Of a stretch of DNA of 64,000 bases, positions 55,901-64,000 are shown one piece after another. The notes beneath the pieces were generated by a model. The model made no database searches. It saw only the letters and a list, made by a program, of their open reading frames with translations, and was not told the DNA's origin. The DNA comes from Akanthomyces muscarius (taxonomy: Eukaryota > Ascomycota > Sordariomycetes > Hypocreales > Cordycipitaceae): contig NC_079241.1 in assembly GCF_028009165.1 (NCBI RefSeq), positions 4,774,001 through 4,838,000 on the forward strand. The letters are read 5' to 3'. Each line of letters begins with the position of its first letter. The first letter of the stretch is position 1. A program made the position numbers and the translations under genes.

Positions 55901-58900
55901 GTTTCGGCACTGCTGTCCGTTTTGTACCAGACCACGGCACCAATCAGGTGACGGATGCAGCTGCCCGATAGGTAAATAGCCACCCCGTTGCAACGGGCCA
56001 AGCACCGAAGCTTTGTGGCTTGCAAGGCTTCTGAGCCAGTGGTGTTGCAAGAACGCGACAGTCACAGATTGGCTTTGCTGGCAACGCATCACAGTTGGCA
56101 AAAGAACAGCAACGCTCTCCTGCACTACCAGTACAGCCGCTTGCAAAGAGCTAGCCCTGCGAGGCTTCGTTATCGACGCCCGCCCCTTCCGTCGGTGCGA
56201 CTACAGGCGTTAGTGATGGGTGGCGCGCCGCCTTGGCTTGAAGGTATCATTTTTCAGCCCCGTGCTATCAAGTGCCCAGCCCGTTCAGCTTGGGCTGAGG
56301 CGGTGAATATTGTATCGTGCTCGTTTGCCTCCTTGACTGTTTCCCAACTTGTTTCTTGACGCATTTGTGGCCACCGGGCGTTATCATCCTTCTTCTTCTC
56401 GCTTCCATGGGCTGGGCTGTGGTGGCTTGTACCAGTGATGCAGCTAGGCTGGCGCTGGTGGCCGAGCTAACAACGGTGTGTCTTGATAGACACATCAAGC
56501 CACGGTAGCAACGACACTTGGGCAAATGCTGGTGCGCCCCGAAGCCGCCTCAAATTTCGAGCATAATAGCGGTCAGTTCGACTCATAACGGCTTTGCACA
56601 CATTATGCTTTGTAAGAGGGGCATCTCCACGACATAAGGATGTTGCACGTCTAGGTAGTGCCGCTGCGATCCTGGAACTTGTACCAATTACGCCAAGTGT
56701 TCCTGCTTTGATCTATTGCTATCTTATACTTTGCATTTCTTTACCCTTTGCGTATCTACTCGAAGATTAGCCTTTTGTATTCTGCTGGAGCTGCTGATCC
56801 GCCCGCGCTGATTTGAGACATGCAGCCGCCACAGCCCCCAAAAAACCGCCACGAAATGCGACATACAAGAGCAAGGCCGCTGGTGACTAGCTAAAGTCGG
56901 CACAAATTCTTATTCAAAATTATGCAAACCTTCAAAACGATTAGTCAAGAATCTCGATCTCCAAGACAGCATATGACAATTCGGATTATAAGGAAGCCGA
57001 AGGCCCGATGGGAAAACGCCTCCGAGCTTATAACATGAAAAGTATACATATGCAATGTACCCTTGTCTCGCTGAGAGTGTTTTAGCCCGATCCTACAGCA
57101 AGGATAGGCATGTCAATCGTGCAATATGCAAGCCGTTATAGCCCATCTCGCTGCAACACAAGAAAGAAAGGAAAACCTTCTCCCCGCTCCGTTCTCCATC
57201 TTGGTCTTTCAGCTCCCTTCACCGACGGGCAGACGCAGCCACGGTGCCAGTCGCAACCCCATGGGCAGCTAGGGCTTGCATGCCGCGCCACCTCCGCGTA
57301 GGTGGTGCCGGAGGATGGAAGGGGGGGGGGAAGGCCAAGCACTGGCCACTGCTCTAATATGGGCCAGGGGTAGCAGGTAGTTTAGCATCAATCTACATGG
57401 GCTATATGCGGCGTTGTAGAAAGGAAGATTGCTGTTGTCACCACATCGGAGTGTTGCATATGTGGTCGTCAGACCGGCCTGTCAGTGGTAAGCTGGCTTG
57501 GCCCTGCAACGGCTTCTCTCCACTCAGCGGCCAAACGCAGTACCCTTTCGGCTGCAGCGTAGTTGAGATTACATTACAGTACCGAAACATATGTGCTGGA
57601 AGTGACTTGCTATAGCATCTCCGAAGCCACAAACTCGGCAGCGGAGACGTCGGTGGCCAGCAGCAGTCCATACTATGCGCCAGCTAATAATGCCATATGG
57701 CCTGCAGCTAAGCAAGCAAGGTCTGCAGCAAGGTGTAGTTACCGGTGCAATCATTCGGCCTTGGCCGTTTTCTTGCTTCGCCCCCGAACAGGTCCCGGCT
57801 CCAACAACGGGCGCCGCGGGGTGGCAGCCAAGCGTCTTGAACCTTGGATCGCCCAGCATGTGCTTTTTCCCCGGGACGGATGCCTGCTGCTCGGCAAAAG
57901 AGAGAGAAAAAAAAGCATGGTAAAAAAGAAATTGTAAAAATAGAAACCGGGCTCAACAGGAGGCGCAAGAGCTTACTGCGCCCAGCCCAGAATACACGAA
58001 TCCCGTCGTAACCGTGCAAGCCGCCTTTCCCTTTGCTGTAAACTCAAAAAGAGAGACAGTGGTGGTGGTGGCGCTTGGCTATGGCTTTTTGTTCGCCTGA
58101 ACTCTGCTGTTACGTCTAGAACGATCCGCCGATCAGACAGCCAACGCTGATCGCGATAGACAAACCCGCTCTGGGGCGAGGAGAAGAAGGTCGACGTCGT
58201 TTGCAGTAAATGTTGAAACCTTGCTGTCACCACTCAGTCGCAAAATCACGTTGTTTCATCTGCAAATGTCGGGCCATGCGGGGAGGAGCAGCGCGGCGTT
58301 TTCGCCCACAAAAACCTCTCCTACGTAACTGTAAACGTAATACGTTGATCGCCGGGTTTGAACCATTTTTATATATTCAATAACGAGCAAGGTGATGAAA
58401 GAAAATACCGCGAAAATAAGTAGGGATATAAAAAAAAAAGGACATCAGGAGTAAGGGCAGGACCACAAAATCGATAGCCAAGTGCAAGTTTCCACCTTTG
58501 TACAATGCTGCCCTTGCTCATCAGGCTGGAGGGGGGCTCTGAAGTTCGTTGAAGCGTACAAGCTTTCTTACATCCGCTCGCTGGCCTCCGGTCTCCGGGG
58601 ACGGGGGAGGCAAAGAGACCAGTGAGTGTCCCAGAGCTCATCTGAGCCGGCCGTTGCGTGTGTGTGCCCGCCTGTCATCGGCTCAAAGCGCGCGCGCCGT
58701 GCCCACCGGTCCAACTATGCAGCCCGGCTCCATCCCAGCCATCAGGTCTATATCACCATCTATTTTATCCGTCTCCATCGTTGACGAAACAAAGATGATG
58801 GTGGCATGTTTTTTTGGTACTGTTCCCGGGCGGTGGTGTGCTATTCTCCGCAGCTATCAACACCCACCACACTGTACATGGATACGTTAGTAGGCTGTCC

Positions 58901-59824
58901 ACATCCCCATGATCGCCAGCTTCTAGACTTTTTGCTGCAAAACCTATAAAAATAACACCACCTTGGTTGACAAAAAAAAAACGGAAGTCCTCGGGCAGAA
59001 AAAAAAAAAAACAGCGAATGACGACATGCAACTAGCGAGTGGTGCGCAACCGCCCGCTGGGCAGCGATGGTCGTGGCGGCCCATGGGTCTGACCGTCTGA
59101 CCTCCACACTGGCACCCCGTGGGCTGCCCACGTTTTCTACTAGTCACTCTTGTCACTCAATCGTGCACATGCCCAGCAGATTAGCTGAACAGGGCGAAAG
59201 TGGGCTATTTTGTTGTGTGTGTCTGTGGTTGTGTGCTCTGGGTGAGAACCCGTGTGTGTGCCTCTCTACCTGGTCCTGGTCCGCTGGGGGTGGCTGAGTC
59301 TGTCTTGGTGTGCATTCGTAAGTGTGTTTGCGCCTAGATTGGCTGGCTTGAGTTGACGAGTCACAGTCACAAAACGAGCAAGGGGCGTACTTCTCAATTG
59401 TTATTGCCTTGGCTGTCTGGCGCCGCCTGCTATGGGGGCGCTGGGTTATCTATAGTCAATAAAGTAGTCCAAATATTATCCCTCCAAAACAACAGCCAAT
59501 AAAGACAAAAAAAAAAAGTAATACAACAGTATGAATGCGCCAGGAAGTGGTGATGTCTATTGTCCGTTCCGTCCTAATCCTTTCCTATCCGTATTGTCCC
59601 AATGTGTTTTTGCGCAAATGCGAGTCCAAAAAGTGATTGAACAAATGAAAGCCAATTCAAAAGCAAAAGTGGTACTCCGGGGACATGGCCGTCTGCCTCT
59701 GTGGCACTGCCGGCACAGAGGGGAAGCGGCTGTCCGTGTACACCTGTAAACGCCAGTGTCTATCCTGTAACCGTCTATGTTCCCAAATCATTAAGTCGTC
59801 GCCGCGGCGGTTGTGACGCGACTC
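49907..59824. other. 9.9-kb gene-free region downstream of cre1 and tim21
   Basis: Both flanking genes end into this region. I found no frame with domain motifs, no splice-consistent exon chain, no transposase or reverse-transcriptase remnant and no tRNA. Visible elements are a C17 run (55263-55279), a G10 run (57321-57330), a CAT/ATC microsatellite (about 55280-55295) and GT-rich sequence near 59210-59270. Base composition is mixed and not strongly AT-rich, so heavy RIP mutation is not obvious by eye. Long non-coding transcripts cannot be excluded. Confidence 0.6.
55263..55279 (+). repeat. C homopolymer, 17 nt
   Basis: An uninterrupted C run directly followed by an ATC/CAT microsatellite. 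Confidence 0.9.
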
Positions 59825-61081
59825 CTAGGCGCGATCCATCAAGTCGCCGCCGGCGAGACTGCCGGTGGCAGAGCTGCGGCCGCTGTGGGCGTGGTAGCCC
59901 TGCTCCGAGAGGAGATCCTGAACAGCAACCTTGGGGGGCTGGGGCACGGGGAGTTTTCTCTGGCTGCCGTCTGGGCGGCTGAGGATGTCAGTCAAAGACA
60001 TGCCGGTGCTGCGCTGGGTATTGCCCTGCTGCAGAATTGGAGGGAAGGCAGGCGTCTCCAGGTGAGGCTCCATGGGTGCAAGAGCTGGCGTGTTGTGCTG
60101 CAGCGACAGGTTGCGCAGGCTAGGCAGCTCATAGCCGGAGAAGGGACGCAGGCGGGGCGAGTGTGCAGGCGTGGCAATGGGCGTGTGGTCAGGAGTGGGA
60201 GAGAGGGAGTCATGAGAGAAGGTGGGAGAAGAGGGTGCGGTAGAGTTGGGCGAGTTGGGACGAGAGCGCTTGATGTGACGGAAGCCACCGTGGTAGTGGT
60301 CGTCGCCGTGGTCCTCACCCGAGTGGGTTCTCGACATGTGGTAGGAACCCAGGCCGGCAGGGTTGCCGCGAGGATGGTGGCCACCGTTGCTGTAGTAAGG
60401 GTGGTGACGAGCCGAGTGGCCGTGGCTAGTGTTCTCGCGCTCGACCTGGTGAGCGGCCTTGGCGAGCATGGAGATGTCGCCGTTGCGGTTGTAGTGAGCA
60501 CCAGAGTGGGGAGAGGCAAACGAGGCAAACGAGTGAGGCGGCGAGACGTTGGGCGAGTGCAGGGTGGAGGTAGGCGCAGAACGAATGGTCTTGGGAGCCG
60601 GAGGAGGCGCCATCAGGCCCTCGGAGTGCATGTGGTGAGGCAGACCATGGTGGACGGGGTGCTGCTGGTGATGTTGCTGTTGCTGCTGGCCCTTGTTACC
60701 ACGACGAGAGTTGGGGTTGTTGTGGATCCTCGAGTGCCTGGTCAGCTCGTCGGAGCGAGAGAACTTCTTGGAGCAGCCAGGGAACTGGCAGGCATGAGGC
60801 TTCTCGCCGGTGTGAGTGCGGATATGTCTGGTCTGGTGCTCGAGGCGGTGGAAGGCCTTGTCGCAGAGAGGGCACTTGTAAGGGCGAGGCAGCTCGGTGG
60901 AGGTGGCAGCTTCGGCGGCCTGGGCGGTAGGCAGAGGCCCGTTGGGCTTAATGACACTGACGGCGGCGGAAGCCATGTCTCTGTCGCCTCGATAAAGGCT
61001 ATTGCTTGGGTTAGAGCCAAGAGGTTGTTGTTGTTGCTGAAGTAGACTCGAGATCTCGACCGCTGACTGTGCTCGTTGCAT
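59825..61081 (-). CDS. cre1: Carbon catabolite repressor Cre1/CreA (C2H2 zinc finger)
   Basis: This is an intronless 418-aa protein from ATG 61081. Two C2H2 fingers follow a Gln-rich N terminus: finger 1 at about 70-90 ([19 protein letters not shown]) and finger 2 at about 98-120 ([19 protein letters not shown]), with the TGEKPHA linker. A poly-Gln/His stretch follows (131-150). Downstream is the Ser/Pro-rich conserved block [20 protein letters not shown], then [23 protein letters not shown] and the C-terminal [12 protein letters not shown] and PKVAVQDLL regions. Cre1 binds SYGGRG sites and represses genes for alternative carbon sources, including cellulases and transporters, when glucose is present. 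The match to Hypocreales Cre1 is near-complete in the fingers, so the call is firm. Confidence 0.98.
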   Translation of the reverse strand: MQRAQSAVEISSLLQQQQQPLGSNPSNSLYRGDRDMASAAVSVIKPNGPLPTAQAAEAATSTELPRPYKCPLCDKAFHRLEHQTRHIRTHTGEKPHACQFPGCSKKFSRSDELTRHSRIHNNPNSRRGNKGQQQQQHHQQHPVHHGLPHHMHSEGLMAPPPAPKTIRSAPTSTLHSPNVSPPHSFASFASPHSGAHYNRNGDISMLAKAAHQVERENTSHGHSARHHPYYSNGGHHPRGNPAGLGSYHMSRTHSGEDHGDDHYHGGFRHIKRSRPNSPNSTAPSSPTFSHDSLSPTPDHTPIATPAHSPRLRPFSGYELPSLRNLSLQHNTPALAPMEPHLETPAFPPILQQGNTQRSTGMSLTDILSRPDGSQRKLPVPQPPKVAVQDLLSEQGYHAHSGRSSATGSLAGGDLMDRA

Positions 61082-64000
61082 GTGATCGATGTGCGGCGAG
61101 CAGATCCAACGTTTTGCGGGGGAGAGTTTGCGGAGAAGACGAGGTTTGAGTCTGGACAGATTTGGAGCAATGCAGAATCAAAAAGAGTCGAGCGATTGCT
61201 GTTCGACGTTCGAGTAGCTTCGAGGTGAGCGGAAACGAATGTTGCGGTGCGTGGGCGGTGGTGCAAGATGAGTGATGTTGGCGTGAGTTTGGATGGGAAG
61301 AAACGGAATCTTTTTTTTTCCTATGGGAGGGGATGGGGGGAGGCGGACAGGTTATAAAAGGCGGGTTCGGGGGGTGACGGGTACTCGTGCTTGACTTTGC
61401 AGAGGTACCTCGATGGCACAGGCTGGAGCAGGCACATGCTTGCGGCCCACAGCAGTCGCGGACGGGGAGCGCTGAAGGAGCCTTACAGCGCGCGCTCAGC
61501 AGGGCTCAGCGAAGGGGGTGTGCTGGGGGGAAGGCACAGCGGGCAGAAGGGAGGTACTTGTCGGGGTTTGAAGGCAGGTACCTTCTTAATTTTTTTTCCT
61601 CTTTCTTTTTTTTTCGTAGGCGCTTTAGGTTGCACACGCCCCTCCCTTCACTGGGCCCCCCCAGTCGCACCCCCAAAAACCGGGGCGGCAGCACTGCGGT
61701 ACTTCTGGAGTTTGGGGCCACGCAGCACTGTCCGAGACACCTGGCCTGGGGCAAAGATAGCGCCCTGTCAGTCCAGTCGCCAGCCAGGAGCGAGCGCACT
61801 CGCCCTGGGGAAGCTCCTCTGCCAGGCTGCCACCAGTAGAAATAACGGACTGGGGGCGGCCCTGATTGCGCCAACGCCCCCCCCAGCACAGCGCCAGCCA
61901 GTGAAGCGGGCAAGCCTGGCAGCACGCCAGAACGGCCCTGTGATGGCTGAAGGAGAGCAGGATGGAAGAAAAATTCTTTCCGACACACCCCTCCCCCCTC
62001 CGCTCCCCTCCCCCACCACCTTTGCTTTTCTCCCCAGTGATACCGTCCCCTTCGGCACTGCGGCGGGATGCCTGGCTGAGGGCAAGAGTATTCTCAGGTG
62101 AGATTTTGCAGGCCTTCTCCACTGGACGAGAAAAAAGCTCCCCTTCTCCGGTGTGCCAGAAAGTAGCTCTCCTCCAGGTTTGGTGGCTGGCAGGGCGGCT
62201 CACCAGGATAGCAGGCAGCAGGCGGAGCAGGCTTTGTCGTGCTGGCCTGATTGGCCCCCATTCCAGCGCAACTCCCCGTGGCCTGTAAGTCACCAACGCC
62301 AGCGTATGTATGTACTTGCCAGTATTTGCCGTTGGAGGCGTATCTATCTACGTACCTCGCAGACTGGCACGATGCGATGGGATGGACGGCTGGATGGATG
62401 GTTGCGACATACTACCACTCCTGCAGGCCGCCGCACAGCAGGCTTGGGCTTGAGCAGCCACGGCAGCCAGTTGCGAGAGGAGACGACACCATCGTTTCTG
62501 CCCTCATCTTGGGGTTTCGGGTCTTTTTGCCCTTTTGGCTGAGGATTGGCGAGCCCATGGGGAAGCTGCCCCGGTTGCGTTCCATCATCTGTCTCTACAA
62601 TGAATGTGACGACGGGGAGCCGTACGGGTGAGACATGCCTGGTACGACGCCCGCTGCGAGCCAGCACCGCCAGCCCCTTGTACCGGTGCGGTAGCCCGCC
62701 TATTGCGGCGGTGCCGTCGGCGCCCCTCCCCCCTATAACCCGTTGCTGGCCCCCCTATAGCCCGCTGTAACGAGCCTGCAAGTTTTTTTGTACTTGCCTA
62801 ACCCGGCGCTCGCTGGCCCCAGCCGGCAGGATTCAAGAGGTCCCCGTTACATCAAGCGCACAAAACCGCCCATCGTCTTACCCCGTGTTCTCGAATCTCA
62901 CGGGTCTCGTGCAAAGGCCAAGGGGCAGAGCAAAAAATTGCAAAAGAAAAGGAGCAGCAAATGCAGGGGTTTGATCGGAGCTCGGCCCGCGGACATCGAA
63001 CGGCAAGGCAAGGCATTTCACTGGTGCGTTTGCAGCGTGCCTCTTGATTCCGGGGGCCGGCTCCAATCCATTTCATTACTGCTGAGATGAGCTCGCTAGC
63101 GGACGGGGAAGCGACAAGGCTCTATTTTTCAAGAGTAAAAGAGAATAAATTAAGGGACACAAAAAGCCCTCATCATGCATAGTAATAATTTGGTCTCTGA
63201 CTAGTGCTGTGGTTGACGTTGCATGACGGCACGGCGGACCAAGCTCCCAATGCACATTTTTTTTTCTTTCCCTTTGTTTTACCATGTCATAGTTGGTGCT
63301 ATTACTGAACTTGCCTTGTACTATGTGACAGCATGTTGCTGATGAATCTTTTCTGTAGCTTTCATCAGCCCACTGGGTGTAGAGTGGTAGGCACACAGCG
63401 TTGCATCTGGCGCTCCAAGTCCTCCCACACATCGAGCAGACCGGCTCACGGCCTCCGGATAGGATTGGGGGCCGTTGTTCGGTGAAACTCAGAACAAGCT
63501 CATTGCCCACTAATGTCATCATCCCAACCAAGGCTCGCGTTAGCAGCCCAAATATACCGGAATTTGTGGGGAGAAAGGAGGGGGAGAAAAAAAGAGTCGT
63601 CGATGCGCCCATCGATGGACGGGAACGTCAGGCAGACGCTACTGTTAAGCTGGGTGTCTCATGGGTCCAGCACGCGTTGCAGAGAGAGCAAAGGCCCGAA
63701 GGGGGGGCGCGGCCGGTTTAACGTTGGGTGGTATTGTGGTTGGCTCGTATCTGTAAAAATAGAAACAAACAGGAGAGGATGGGGAAGAACAAGATGCATC
63801 ACCACATCGACTGGTGATTGTCTGCTGCTCTTGGGGCAACAGCCGAGAAAGAAGAAGAAAAAGATACTGGTCATGTCATGCAGAGCAGTCGTGCTTGCTT
63901 ACCTAGGGTATGATGATTCCGTATCACGGCGGACGCTGGGATCGAGCCGTACGAGACCCTCTGGAAGCCAAGCCTTTTGATCAGAGGCACTAGTCAAGTC
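61082..64000. promoter_or_regulatory. Upstream region of cre1
   Basis: About 2.9 kb upstream of cre1 to the window end. The proximal 300 bp holds a TTATAA-containing element (61352-61357) and purine/pyrimidine-skewed tracts typical of a leader. A cluster of seven SYGGRG-type sites lies at 61659-61886. A CT-rich plus-strand block is at 61979-62036. No additional gene is supported up to the edge. Confidence 0.6.
61659..61886. promoter_or_regulatory. Cluster of Cre1-type SYGGRG sites
   Basis: Sites matching SYGGRG: 61680-61685 (CCGGGG), 61705-61710 (CTGGAG), 61746-61751, 61805-61810 and 61850-61855 (CTGGGG) on the plus strand, and 61659-61664 and 61881-61886 (CTGGGG) on the minus strand. They lie about 580-805 bp upstream of the cre1 ATG. 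CreA autoregulation is known in other fungi; occupancy here is inferred. Confidence 0.6.

Noticed and set aside
59813..61045. 410-codon plus-strand frame over cre1
   Set aside because: Antisense shadow of cre1; Arg/Val/Gly-rich translation without motifs.
49907..64000. Possible transposon or retroelement remnants
   Set aside because: No transposase, reverse-transcriptase or integrase motifs, no long terminal repeats, and no long inverted repeats visible by eye.
1..64000. tRNA or 5S rRNA genes
   Set aside because: Scanning for B-box-like GGTTCRANTCC and 5S-like internal control sequences gave only partial matches without a fold; a covariance-model search would be decisive.
1..64000. Secondary-metabolite cluster around the ABCC transporter
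   Set aside because: No polyketide synthase, NRPS, terpene cyclase, P450 or pathway regulator lies near it; neighbours are housekeeping genes.

Overview
The window is from a filamentous ascomycete, most likely a Hypocreales-type Sordariomycete. The support is short GT-AG introns (about 46-180 bp) with CTAAC/CTGAC branch sites, CT-rich leaders, GC-rich coding DNA, and an intronless Cre1/CreA repressor whose zinc fingers and Ser/Pro block look like the Trichoderma-type protein. I see no bacterial, plasmid or viral features, no rRNA, no convincing tRNA and no CRISPR array.

Layout. 1-26.3 kb is gene-dense: a partial CSC1/OSCA-type channel (+), a CLD1/ABHD-type lipid hydrolase (-), Spo7 (+), a GNAT acetyltransferase (+), a GT31-like glycosyltransferase (-), a fungal SLATT-domain membrane protein (-), tRNA m2,2G26 methyltransferase Trm1 (+), a diacylglycerol-kinase-domain protein (+), an ABCF ATPase (-), an ABCC multidrug-type transporter (+) and an uncharacterised leucine-rich protein (-). 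26.3-41 kb is sparse and holds one gene, an NDT80/VIB-1-type transcription factor (+) with a long leader and an inferred 927-bp first intron. 41-50 kb holds bifunctional HPPK-DHPS folate synthesis (-), nitronate monooxygenase (+), the ArfGAP Glo3 (-) and Tim21 (+). 50-59.8 kb has no gene I can support. Cre1/CreA follows (-, 59.8-61.1 kb), with about 2.9 kb of upstream DNA to the window end.

The genes are mostly conserved housekeeping or regulatory genes rather than a cluster. Loose functional links are the lipid genes in the first 16 kb (acyl hydrolase, Spo7 for phosphatidate to diacylglycerol, and a DAG-kinase-like protein) and the two unrelated ABC ATPases that share a divergent promoter. 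The two transcription factors, NDT80-like and Cre1, sit in the large gene-poor stretches.

Most gene models were rebuilt by hand from splice signals and reading phase, so several have exons or starts that simple ORF calling misses: an N-terminal exon for the CLD1-like gene, four exons for ABCF, seven for ABCC including a GC-AG intron, a 13-bp first coding exon for nitronate monooxygenase, and two far-upstream exons for the NDT80-like gene. The most notable non-coding signals are two clusters of the perfect palindrome TACCTAGGTA, a 15-bp perfect inverted repeat between the two ABC genes, a 3x10-bp tandem repeat before the nitronate monooxygenase gene, a cluster of Cre1-type SYGGRG sites upstream of cre1, and several long G/C homopolymers.
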